A stretch of 64,000 nt of DNA from Sandaracinaceae bacterium (GTDB lineage Bacteria; Myxococcota_A; Polyangia; Polyangiales; Sandaracinaceae), in the NCBI GenBank assembly GCA_020633195.1, contig JACKEC010000018.1, positions 186,001 through 250,000 on the forward strand. Reading direction: 5' to 3'. Shown here piece after piece: positions 36,987 through 44,995 of this stretch. The notes under the pieces were generated by a model. It saw nothing but the letters and a program-made list of their open reading frames with translations, was not told the DNA's origin and made no database searches. Position 1 is the stretch's first letter. Every line of letters starts with the position of its first letter. The position numbers and the translations under genes are program-made.

Positions 36987-38767
36987 CCAGTGATCGTTCG
37001 ATAGATCGCGATCGCGACGCCGGCCACCGACTCGCCGGCGATGAGGCCGGCGCCGAGGATGATGACGAACCGCGCGGCCCACGTGGGCTTCACCCGGTGG
37101 CTGACCGCGGCGATCACGCCGCCCACGAACATGCTGATCGAGTAGAAGCCGGGCACCACGATCGCGATGCCGACCGCGGACGGGCTCGGGACCCACTTGC
37201 GCCGCGCCGCCGGCACCACCTTCTCGAGGATCGCGAGCACGATCCCGACGCCGCCGCCGATCGCGATGGCCTCGGGGGCCATCGGCGGCAGCCCGTCGAT
37301 GCCGTCGCGGAAGAGCTCGGCGACGCCCTTCCACGCGGCGACGGCCGGCGCGGGCCACTCCTCGGTGAGCAGCATCCCGGCGGGATCCGGGACCAGGACG
37401 AGGTAGCCCGCGCAGCCCGCGAGCGCGCCCGCGAGGACGCCGAACACCTGCGAGAGCGCTTGATGGCGCGGCGAGGCCCCGATGAGGAGCCCGGTCTTGA
37501 GGTCCTGCAGCATGTCGCCGCACTGGCTCGCGGCGCCGCCGGTGACGTTCGCGGCCATGAGGTTGCCCGCCACGTTCTCGGCCGAGAGCACGCCGAAGAC
37601 GAGCTGCGTGACCTTGCCCATCGGGCCGACCGGGGTGAGCCCCGTCTCCCCCGCGACGCGCCCCGCGACCACCGCGAGGAAGAACGTCAGCGCGACCGCG
37701 AGGATCGCGATCCACCAGGTCACGTCGAACAAGAGGACTTGACCGAGCACGGCGGCGATCCCGGCGAACGCGAGCCCGCCGAGGAAGATCCTCCGCGGCA
37801 CGTCGTGGACGTCGTCCTCGCCGCTCGGGCGCGTCCCGCGGATCGACGCGAGCACGCTGCGCCAGCTGAACGCGAAGGACGTCAGCGCCGAGGTGACCAT
37901 CATCGAGACGCCCGGCCACAGCATCCACTTGTTGATCGGGCCGAACCACAGCTTGTCGCCCTGGTTCAGCGCGTCCGGGATCACCGCCCAGCCCGAGTCG
38001 ACGGCCATCGGCGCGAGCACGCCCCACGCGATCACGAGGCCGAGCAGCATCGAGGCGCCCGCCCGGAGCCCGATGATCATCCCGGCGCCGATCATCAGGA
38101 CCGACGGATCGACCGAGAAGCCGAGGTTGGCGAACGTGATGCGTCGCGCGCCGATCGCGAACGAGAAGGGGAGCCCGACGGGGTGCCAGTCCAAGAGGTA
38201 GCTGGTGAGCTTCGTGGTCGCGCCCACCACCGCGGCGCCGATCAGCGCGTACACCCGCGCCATCGCCTCGCTGCCCTTCGCGTACATCTGCTTGATCGTC
38301 TCGGCCGACGCGATGCCGTGCGGGAACGGGAGCGGATCCTGGACGAGCATCTGTCGGCGCAGGCCGATCGCGACCATCACCCCGACGAGGCTGACCACGA
38401 ACGTCCAGCCCACGAGCAGCGGGTAGCTGAGCTCCTGACCGGTGAGGATCGTGAGCGCGGGGATCGGCGCGACGAGGCCGGCGCTCGAGATGCTCGCCGC
38501 GGCGGACGCACCGGTCTGGTTGATGTTGTTCTCGAGCATCCCCCAGCGCCGAACCCCGAAGCGCTCGAGGCCGCGATAGAGCCCGAAGCTCACGAGCATC
38601 GCGGTGACCGACATGTTGAAGCCCCAGCCGATCTTCAGGCCGGTGTAGATGTTGGTCAGCGAGAGGACCCCGCCGAGCACCATCCCCGTCGCGATCGCGC
38701 GGAAGGTGACTTGCACCGCGCGGGGGTCCACGGGCGGGTGGGCGGAGACCGTCTCGGGCTCGGACAT
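36983..38767 (-). CDS. OPT-family oligopeptide/metal transporter
   Basis: 594 residues with about 14-15 transmembrane helices. OPT landmarks include LSLTNIYTGLKIGWGFNMS near the N terminus, NINQTGASAAASISSAGL and GNLMAANVTGGAASQCGDMLQDLKTG (the last at about 400-425). Family members import peptides or metal chelates with protons. ATG 38767 (MSEPETVS) was chosen; the frame upstream is not protein-like. Its stop overlaps that of the TerB-like gene. Confidence 0.9.
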   Translation of the reverse strand: MSEPETVSAHPPVDPRAVQVTFRAIATGMVLGGVLSLTNIYTGLKIGWGFNMSVTAMLVSFGLYRGLERFGVRRWGMLENNINQTGASAAASISSAGLVAPIPALTILTGQELSYPLLVGWTFVVSLVGVMVAIGLRRQMLVQDPLPFPHGIASAETIKQMYAKGSEAMARVYALIGAAVVGATTKLTSYLLDWHPVGLPFSFAIGARRITFANLGFSVDPSVLMIGAGMIIGLRAGASMLLGLVIAWGVLAPMAVDSGWAVIPDALNQGDKLWFGPINKWMLWPGVSMMVTSALTSFAFSWRSVLASIRGTRPSGEDDVHDVPRRIFLGGLAFAGIAAVLGQVLLFDVTWWIAILAVALTFFLAVVAGRVAGETGLTPVGPMGKVTQLVFGVLSAENVAGNLMAANVTGGAASQCGDMLQDLKTGLLIGASPRHQALSQVFGVLAGALAGCAGYLVLVPDPAGMLLTEEWPAPAVAAWKGVAELFRDGIDGLPPMAPEAIAIGGGVGIVLAILEKVVPAARRKWVPSPSAVGIAIVVPGFYSISMFVGGVIAAVSHRVKPTWAARFVIILGAGLIAGESVAGVAIAIYRTITG

Positions 38768-38850
38768 GTGCTCGCACACGTGCCCGATGCGGCGCGGGCT
38801 GTAAAGCGCCGGCGACGAAACCCGCGCGGCCGAGCGCCGATGAGGGCTGC

Positions 38851-39705
38851 ATGTCGAAGCCGAACGCGCGCAAGCGCCAGAAGAGAGCACGAGCCCAACG
38901 ACCTTCGCGCACGAAGCGAGCGCGCCACGCGAAGGCGGTCCCTCGACGCACGCCGGGCCACCACGGGATGAAACGCGAGGCCTGGCGCGACTGGCGTCAG
39001 GTCGCAGAGACGTTCGTGGCGGAGCGGCCGCCGCGCGATCCCCAGCTCATCGTCGAGGTCTTGGTCCTGGTCCTCGCCGAAGCGCGGAGCTGGGGCGACT
39101 TCCTCGGCGGTAGCTGGGTCTTGCTCGCGACGTCGCGGGTGTTCGTGGCGGACGTGCCGGGCTTCGGCTCGGCGCGCACCCTCCAGCTCCTCGACCGGCT
39201 CGTGGACTGGTTGGCGCGGCGCGGGGACGTCGACGACTGGCAACGCGACGTGCTCTGGACCGCGATCGACGAGTCGCGAGACGGCCACGGGATGCCACGG
39301 AAGCACGGCGAGGGCGTCCAGGAGTGCGTCCTGTACACCCATGGCCTAGCTCACCTGGGCGCGGAGCTCGCGGCGGCGAGCCGGGCGGCCGATCCTCGGC
39401 TGGCCGCGGCCCCCGCCCTGGTCGCGCGAGCGCTCGATCAGCAGCTCGGGGAAGGCCGCGCCACGCCCGCCGGCTCGCTCGACGTCGGCCTGTGGATCGC
39501 AAGTCTCATGGACCTTCAGGGCCACCTGCGAGGGGCCGACGGGGACACGGTCCGGCGGGTCGCCGACTTCTATCGCTGGCTCGGCGCGACCGGTCGGTTG
39601 GAGCCGACGCGCGCGATCTCGATCGCCGGAGCGCTGGACATGGCCGAGCTCTGCGTCGTCTCGGCGCCGGCGATGGCCCCCGCCCGTCGGGCCGCGAGCA
39701 ACTGA
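38851..39705 (+). CDS. Hypothetical protein with Arg/Lys-rich N terminus
   Basis: 284 residues. The first 40 are extremely basic (RKRQKRARAQRPSRTKRARHAK), perhaps nucleic-acid binding. The rest is helical, with Trp-rich LAEARSWGDFLGGSWVLL and long amphipathic helices. No family was recognised. It begins 83 bases after the divergent OPT start. A shorter start at ATG 38968 (MKREAWRDW) would remove the basic part and is possible. Confidence 0.65.
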   Translation: MSKPNARKRQKRARAQRPSRTKRARHAKAVPRRTPGHHGMKREAWRDWRQVAETFVAERPPRDPQLIVEVLVLVLAEARSWGDFLGGSWVLLATSRVFVADVPGFGSARTLQLLDRLVDWLARRGDVDDWQRDVLWTAIDESRDGHGMPRKHGEGVQECVLYTHGLAHLGAELAAASRAADPRLAAAPALVARALDQQLGEGRATPAGSLDVGLWIASLMDLQGHLRGADGDTVRRVADFYRWLGATGRLEPTRAISIAGALDMAELCVVSAPAMAPARRAASN

Positions 39706-39748
39706 TCCGTCTACGGCGGACCGCCCGCTGGAGGAGACCCCGGGTCGC

Positions 39749-40930
39749 TCACGGCCGCGCGGTCGAGGGTCGGGCCGGCGACGTGTCACGTCCCGCCTCG
39801 AGCGGCTCGTGACGCGCGAAGCCGGGCTCGCGCATGGCGGCGAGCGCGCGGTCGAGGAGCGCGAGCTGACGGCCCGCGCGTCCGGGCGCCCACGGCTCGA
39901 CCGGCGGCCCGCCGAAGCTCGCGACGAGGTCGTCGAGGCGCCCGAGCTTGCCGCCGGTCTGGTTCGCGAAGTGGTGCTTGGCGCTCAGGAACGGCTGCTC
40001 GCAGCCGAGCTCGCGCAGGACGCCGCACGGGAACTGGGCCCACGCGACGATGGTGTCGGTCGGGCGGAGGAACGCCCGCAGCGCCGCGGCGGCCGACGGG
40101 AGGTCGAGGCGCGGGAGCGCGTCGCGGTCGGTGAGCTCCATGTTGCGCACGCGCTCCGGGGCCGCGGCGAGCGGGCTCTCGACGAGGACGTCGAAGAGGT
40201 CACCCGGCCGCTCGCGCGCGGCGGTGAGGCGCAAGGGGTAGCGGCGCGTCTGCCCCCGCGGCTGGTGGAGCTCGGCGTAGACGAGCGCGACGTCGGGCGA
40301 GCCGAGCCGGAGCACGTCGGGCATCGGCTTGGGGATCCGTGGCGTGAGCCGGTGCCGCGGCTGGTAGGGGAACTGCGAGCGCCGCTCGAGCTGGTCGTCG
40401 ATCATCGCGTCGAAGCTCGCGAGCAGGCCGTCGAGGCCCGCCGTGTCGGGCTCGAGGATCTTCAGCGCGCGCACGACCGCCTCGATCGTCGAGAGCGACT
40501 CCGCGCTCGGCTCGCGGCGGATCCGGTAGCGGCTCGGCGGCCCGGGCGGCAGCCGCACCGCGCGCAGGCGTGACAACACGGGGTGCGTGCGACGCAGCGA
40601 CGAGGCCTGGCTCCAGGTGCCGTCGATCGCGACGAGGTGCGCGGGCCGCGCCGAGGCGGGGAGCTCCGCGAGATCGGGCGCGTCGTCGTCGGGGAAGAGG
40701 ACCGCCGCGTCGCCGGGCACCTCGAGCTCGTCGAGGGGGCGATCCGCGAGGTGCACGCTGAGCCGCTCGAGCCCCAGCCGCGCGATGCGCACGCTCCCGA
40801 ACGGGTGCCGCCACTCGCCGCGGTGCTGCACGATGGTCAGCCCGGTCCGGTTGTGCACCGGCGCGACCCGGTCGCAGAGGCACAGATCCTGGACCTTGTC
40901 GCAGACGTAGCAGTGCGCGCGCTCGCTCAC
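39749..40930 (-). CDS. DTW-domain protein (tRNA aminocarboxypropyltransferase-like) with extra C-terminal domain
   Basis: 393 residues. The N-terminal half is a DTW domain: zinc-binding CYVCDKVQDLCLCD (about 7-20), VQHRGEWRHPFG and the signature DGTWSQA (about 100). DTW proteins such as TapT add a 3-amino-3-carboxypropyl group from SAM to uridine in tRNA. The C-terminal half (about 200-393) is not part of the usual 200-240 residue family. Its pattern (LVYAELH, TDTIVAWAQFPCGVLREL, GRLDDLVASFG) resembles a 3'-5' exonuclease fold with the acidic residues lost. It is divergent from the MBL gene at 40999. Confidence 0.82.
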   Translation of the reverse strand: MSERAHCYVCDKVQDLCLCDRVAPVHNRTGLTIVQHRGEWRHPFGSVRIARLGLERLSVHLADRPLDELEVPGDAAVLFPDDDAPDLAELPASARPAHLVAIDGTWSQASSLRRTHPVLSRLRAVRLPPGPPSRYRIRREPSAESLSTIEAVVRALKILEPDTAGLDGLLASFDAMIDDQLERRSQFPYQPRHRLTPRIPKPMPDVLRLGSPDVALVYAELHQPRGQTRRYPLRLTAARERPGDLFDVLVESPLAAAPERVRNMELTDRDALPRLDLPSAAAALRAFLRPTDTIVAWAQFPCGVLRELGCEQPFLSAKHHFANQTGGKLGRLDDLVASFGGPPVEPWAPGRAGRQLALLDRALAAMREPGFARHEPLEAGRDTSPARPSTARP

Positions 40931-40998
40931 CCCGCGAGCCTGCCCGCGATCGGGCCGAGGCGCGACCCGAGGCCGCGCGGCCTGATATCTTCTGCGCG

Positions 40999-41871
40999 AT
41001 GCGACCCGAGGATCTGGCGTTCGCCGCGGACGCGTTCGACGTGCCGACCGGCCGCGACCCGATCCGGGTCCAGTGGCTGGGCACCGCCGGCTTCGCGATC
41101 GAGCACGCTGGCTTCACCCTCCTCATCGATCCGTACCCGACCCGCGCGTCGATGCTCGACTGCGTCCGCGCGCCGCTCGTCAGCGACGCCCGCGCGGTGC
41201 GCCGCTACGTCCCGCGCGCCGACGCCATCGTCGCGGGCCACACCCACTTCGACCACGTCCTCGACGTCCCCGCGATCGCCAAGGCCACCGGCGCCCGCGT
41301 CTTCGGCTCGCGCTCCTGCGTCGCGCTCTGCCGTGCCGAGGGCGTCCCCGACACGCAGGTCGTCGACGTCGAGTCCATGCGCGGAAGCGAACCCGTCCGG
41401 GCCGACGTCGGCCCCTTCGAGCTCCGCTTCGTCCCGAGCTGCCACTCGTCCTTCCTCTTCGGCCGCATCCCGTCGCCGGGCGACATCGCCGACTGCGACC
41501 AGGTCCCCCTGCGCACCGAGGCCTACCGCTGCGGCGCCGTCTTCGGCGTCGACGTCCGAGTCGCCGGCCGCCGCCTCTACCACCTCGGCAGCGCCGACCT
41601 CCTCGACGGCTACCCCGAGCGCGACGTCGACCTCCTCCTTATGTGCGTGGCCGGCTGGACGACCACGGAGCGCTTCACCCAGCGCGTCATGGGCTCCCTC
41701 CGCCCCGGGGCGATCCTCCTCTCGCACTGGGACAACTTCTTTCTCCCCATGCACCGTGGGGCCGTCCCCCTCCCGGCGATGCGCATGCCCCGCCTCGTCG
41801 ACGCCCTGACCGCGATCGATCCGAGCGTCGCCGTCGGCACCCTCCCCCTCCTGGGCGACCTCACCCTCTGA
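40999..41871 (+). CDS. Metallo-beta-lactamase-fold hydrolase (UlaG-like)
   Basis: 290 residues. The core features are GTAGFAIEHAGFTLLIDPY, GHTHFDHVLD (metal motif HTHFDH, about 75-80), a later His in CHSS and SHWDNF. It resembles UlaG-type L-ascorbate-6-phosphate lactonase or other MBL hydrolases acting on a lactone or ester. The substrate is unknown. It ends only 31 bases before the DNA polymerase IV start; the SOS-like box lies in that gap, so the polymerase can be expressed on its own. Confidence 0.82.
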   Translation: MRPEDLAFAADAFDVPTGRDPIRVQWLGTAGFAIEHAGFTLLIDPYPTRASMLDCVRAPLVSDARAVRRYVPRADAIVAGHTHFDHVLDVPAIAKATGARVFGSRSCVALCRAEGVPDTQVVDVESMRGSEPVRADVGPFELRFVPSCHSSFLFGRIPSPGDIADCDQVPLRTEAYRCGAVFGVDVRVAGRRLYHLGSADLLDGYPERDVDLLLMCVAGWTTTERFTQRVMGSLRPGAILLSHWDNFFLPMHRGAVPLPAMRMPRLVDALTAIDPSVAVGTLPLLGDLTL

Positions 41872-41877
41872 CGCGAG

Positions 41878-41897
41878 CACTGAACGGGTATACAGTG
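41878..41897 (+). promoter_or_regulatory. Candidate LexA/SOS box upstream of dinB
   Basis: CACTGAACGGGTATACAGTG, ending 5 bases before the ATG of the Y-family polymerase, has the spacing of the gammaproteobacterial LexA palindrome (CTG-N10-CAG with flanking A/T-C and G). The outer 5 bases are perfectly symmetrical. Known myxobacterial LexA sites differ, so binding is inferred, not shown. If real, LexA would block translation start and promoter together. Confidence 0.6.
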
Positions 41898-41902
41898 ACC
41901 AG

Positions 41903-43129
41903 ATGCCGGGCCCCGCTCGCATCTGCTGCCTCGACCTCGACACCTTCTTCGTCTCGGTAGAGCGCCTCCTCGACCCGTCCCTCGAAGGCCAGCCCGTCGT
42001 CGTGGGCGGCGCCAAAGGCGGCCGCGGCGTCGTCACCGCGTGCAGCTACGAGGTCCGCGCCTACGGCGTCCGCTCCGGCATGCCGCTCGCCGAGGCCAGC
42101 CGCCTCGCGCCGCACGCCATCTACCTCCCGACGCGGCACGGCGTGTACGGCGAGTACGCCGAGAGGGTCCGCGCCATCGCGGAGGGCTACACCCCCGAGA
42201 GCCGCGTCGCCTCGATCGACGAGATGTACCTCGACTTCCGCGGCTGCGATCGCGTCTACGCGCGCCCTGGCGACGCCGACGGAGACGCCACCATCGAGCG
42301 CGTCGTGCGCGAGATCACCGGGCGCATCCGGAGCGAGCTGGGCCTCCCGGCGAGCTGCGGGATCGCGTCGTCGAAGTCCGTCGCCAAGATCGCGTCGGGC
42401 CTCGCGAAGCCGGCGGGCGTGCTGCTCGTTCCGTCCGGCGGCGAGCCCGCCTTCCTCGGGCCCCTCCCCGTCCGCAAGCTCCCGGGCATCGGACCGGTCG
42501 CCGAGGGGAAGCTCCTGCGCGCGGGCTACGAGACGCTCGGGGACCTCGCGCGCGCCCCCCTCGAGGAGCTGCGCCGCGTGTTCGGCGCGTGGGCCGAGAC
42601 GATCCACGGGAACGCGAACGGCCTCGGCAACGCCGAGCTCGGGCGCGACCGCCCCGCGTTCCGCGAGCACGACCCCGAGGGCGAGGCGATCGGGAGCATC
42701 TCGAACGAGCGCACCTTCTTCGCGGCGCTCGGCGATCCGCGGCAGGTCGAGGACCGGCTCTGCGGCCTCACCGAGCGCGTGTGCTGGCGAGCGCGGAAGC
42801 GCGGGGTCAAGGCGCGCACGGTGACCCTGAAGCTGCGCTACGCCGACTTCCAGACGCTCACGCGCGGCAAGACGATTCACCCGACCCACTCCGAGCTCGA
42901 GGTGTGGCCGGTGGTCATGGATCTGTTCCACGCGGCGCGGACGCGACACCAGACGCGCATCCGGCTGCTCGGCCTCAAGCTGTCCAACCTCGGCTTCTTC
43001 GACGACCAGCTCGAGCTCTTCGAGCGGCACGAGCGCCTGCACCGCGCCGTCGACGACCTGCGGGCCCGCTGGGGCTTCGACGTGCTCCGCACCGGGAGCG
43101 GCATGCGCAAGGGGGAGCGCCGCCCGTGA
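41903..43129 (+). CDS. dinB: DNA polymerase IV (Y-family)
   Basis: 408 residues. The palm acidic residues are in LDLDTFFVSVE (about 10-20) and SIDEMYLDF (about 105-113). The steric-gate region is CSYEVRAYGVRSGMPL, and a helix-hairpin-helix is present (LPGIGPVAEGKLLRAG, about 192-207), followed by a little-finger domain. It performs error-prone bypass of DNA lesions. A C-terminal clamp-binding-like QLELFERH precedes the tail. ATG 41903 is just after the SOS-like palindrome. Confidence 0.95.
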   Translation: MPGPARICCLDLDTFFVSVERLLDPSLEGQPVVVGGAKGGRGVVTACSYEVRAYGVRSGMPLAEASRLAPHAIYLPTRHGVYGEYAERVRAIAEGYTPESRVASIDEMYLDFRGCDRVYARPGDADGDATIERVVREITGRIRSELGLPASCGIASSKSVAKIASGLAKPAGVLLVPSGGEPAFLGPLPVRKLPGIGPVAEGKLLRAGYETLGDLARAPLEELRRVFGAWAETIHGNANGLGNAELGRDRPAFREHDPEGEAIGSISNERTFFAALGDPRQVEDRLCGLTERVCWRARKRGVKARTVTLKLRYADFQTLTRGKTIHPTHSELEVWPVVMDLFHAARTRHQTRIRLLGLKLSNLGFFDDQLELFERHERLHRAVDDLRARWGFDVLRTGSGMRKGERRP

Positions 43130-43174
43130 CGGGCCCTACCCCTGCGGCCCGCGATTGACCAAGATCCGGGGGTC

Positions 43175-44827
43175 GTGCGCGTCGTGACCCTCGCCGTGTT
43201 GCTCTCCGCCTGCGCGCCGCCCACGGCGCCGGGGCCGGTCAGCACACACGTCGACGACTGGCGCGACGAGGTGATCTACCAGATCGTCGTCGACCGCTTC
43301 GCCAACGGCGACCCTTCGAACGACGCGGCCGACGGCGTCGAGCCGGACCCGTCCGACCTCGCGCGCGCGCAGGGCGGCGACTGGCGAGGGATCCGCGAGC
43401 GGCTCGACTACCTCGAGCAGCTCGGGGTGACCACGCTCTGGATCTCGCCGCCCTACGAGAACGTCGCGCGCACCGAGCTCGAGGACGGCTACCACGGCTA
43501 CTGGCCGTCCGACTTCACGCGCGCCAACCCGCGCTTCGGCTCGCTCGAAGAGCTGCGGGCGCTCGTCGACGACGCGCACGCGCGCGGGATGCTCGTGATC
43601 CTCGACGTGGTCCCGAACCACGCCGGCCGCGTGTTCACCTACGACCTCGACGGCGACGGCGAGGTCGATCCCGGTGAGACGGAGCCGCCGTGGTCGGAGA
43701 CGGGCTACGACGTCCCGCTCCTCTGGACGCACCGACCGACAATGTGGACCGAGGACGGAACGTTGACGCTCGAGGCCGAGCACTTCCACCGGCGCGGCGC
43801 CGGGGATCTGAGCGACCCGCGGCAGAAGGAGCTCGCGGACTTCCCCTCCGGCCTGCGCGATCTCGACACCGAGCGCGAGGATGTGATGGCCGCGCTCGTG
43901 GAGACCCACGCGTGGTGGGTCGAGCAGACCGACGTCGACGGGTTCCGCATCGACGCGGTGCCGCACGCGTCGCGGGCGGTCTGGGCGGCGTTCTGCGGGC
44001 GCCTGCGGCGGCGGCTCGCCGAGGTCGGCAAGGAGCGCTTCTTCCTGCTCGGCGAGGTCTTCGACGCGAGCCCCGACGTCCTCGCGAGCTACGCGCAGCT
44101 CGATCAGCTCGACGCGGCGTTCGCGTTCGACCTCAAGCGCGAGGTGATCGACGCGGTGATCCTCGAGGGGCGACCGCCCGCGGACGCGCTCGGCGCGCTC
44201 GGACGCTACCGCGATCGGTTCCCCGCGTCGGGGCAGCCGGGCGGCCTGGGCCTGTCGCCGTGGGAGGCGCGCGTCGCGTTCGCCGACAACCACGACGTGT
44301 GGCGCCTGCGCGGCGAGCTCGACGATCCCCTCGCGGCCGAGATCGCGATGACGGTGGTGTTCACCGTCGACGCGATCCCGAGCGTCTACTACGGGACCGA
44401 GCAGGGCCTCGACGGCACCGAGCACCACCTGTCGCGCGAGGCGCTCTTCGTCGAGACGCCGACCTACCCTACCGACGGCGCGCCGTTCCGCCACATCGCG
44501 CGGCTGGCTGCGATCCGCGCGCGCTCGGCGGCGCTGCGGCGCGGCACGCTCGTGGTCGACTACGCCTCGACGAGCGGCGGCGCCGACGAGGAGCCCGCCG
44601 CCGACGCGGGCATGCTCGCCTACGAGCGCGAGCACGAAGGCGAGCGCGTGCTCGTCGTGATCAACGCGTCGATCGGCGACTCCGTCGCGCGCTTCGACAC
44701 CGGGTTCTCCGAGGGCGACCGCCTCAGCGACGCGCTCGGCGGCGCGACCGCGCCCTGGGTGGTCGGCCGCAACGGCGCGCTCGAGATCCGACTGCCGGGC
44801 CGCGCGTCGGTCGTGCTCGAGCGCTGA
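43175..44827 (+). CDS. GH13 alpha-amylase-family lipoprotein
   Basis: 550 residues starting at GTG 43175. A short signal peptide with lipobox (LLSAC) is followed directly by the GH13 barrel: VIYQIVVDRFANGD, region I VILDVVPNHAG (about 141), region II GFRIDAVPHA (nucleophile Asp, about 257), region III LLGEVFDAS (Glu, about 293) and region IV FADNHDVWR (about 370). A calcium-like DLDGDGEVDPGE loop is inserted at about 155. It acts on alpha-glucans at the cell surface. Its TGA begins the second copy of the three-hairpin repeat. Confidence 0.92.
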   Translation: MRVVTLAVLLSACAPPTAPGPVSTHVDDWRDEVIYQIVVDRFANGDPSNDAADGVEPDPSDLARAQGGDWRGIRERLDYLEQLGVTTLWISPPYENVARTELEDGYHGYWPSDFTRANPRFGSLEELRALVDDAHARGMLVILDVVPNHAGRVFTYDLDGDGEVDPGETEPPWSETGYDVPLLWTHRPTMWTEDGTLTLEAEHFHRRGAGDLSDPRQKELADFPSGLRDLDTEREDVMAALVETHAWWVEQTDVDGFRIDAVPHASRAVWAAFCGRLRRRLAEVGKERFFLLGEVFDASPDVLASYAQLDQLDAAFAFDLKREVIDAVILEGRPPADALGALGRYRDRFPASGQPGGLGLSPWEARVAFADNHDVWRLRGELDDPLAAEIAMTVVFTVDAIPSVYYGTEQGLDGTEHHLSREALFVETPTYPTDGAPFRHIARLAAIRARSAALRRGTLVVDYASTSGGADEEPAADAGMLAYEREHEGERVLVVINASIGDSVARFDTGFSEGDRLSDALGGATAPWVVGRNGALEIRLPGRASVVLER

Positions 44828-44917
44828 GTCCGACGACGCGAAGCGTCGGAGGATCTCAGTGGGGAGCGCGAGGGGCTTGCCCCTCGCCGGAGAGAAATCG
44901 CCGGAGGCGATTTATCG
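44825..44917. repeat. Three-hairpin repeat, left part of interrupted copy
   Basis: The left part of the second copy. Hairpins are TCCGACG-(ACGCGAAG)-CGTCGGA, GCGAGGGGC-TTG-CCCCTCGC and AATCGCC-GGA-GGCGATT. It stops at TTTATCG where the intron begins on the + strand. The remaining 26 bases are at 46942-46967. Confidence 0.9.
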
Positions 44918-44955
44918 GTCGGGTCGCGGCGGGGGTCGCCCCCCGCCGCTCCCAC

Positions 44956-44989
44956 AGATCCGGACGTGCGGGACTACCGCATCCGGCTC
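44956..44989 (-). ncRNA. Group II intron domain V
   Basis: A 34-nucleotide hairpin (minus strand GAGCCGGATGCGG...CCGCACGTCCGGATCT) with the AGC catalytic triad at its 5' base, a tetraloop-like TAGT and a two-base bulge on the 3' side. This is the most conserved element of group II introns. It lies just downstream of the maturase stop, as expected. Confidence 0.92.
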
Positions 44990-44995
44990 CTCGGT

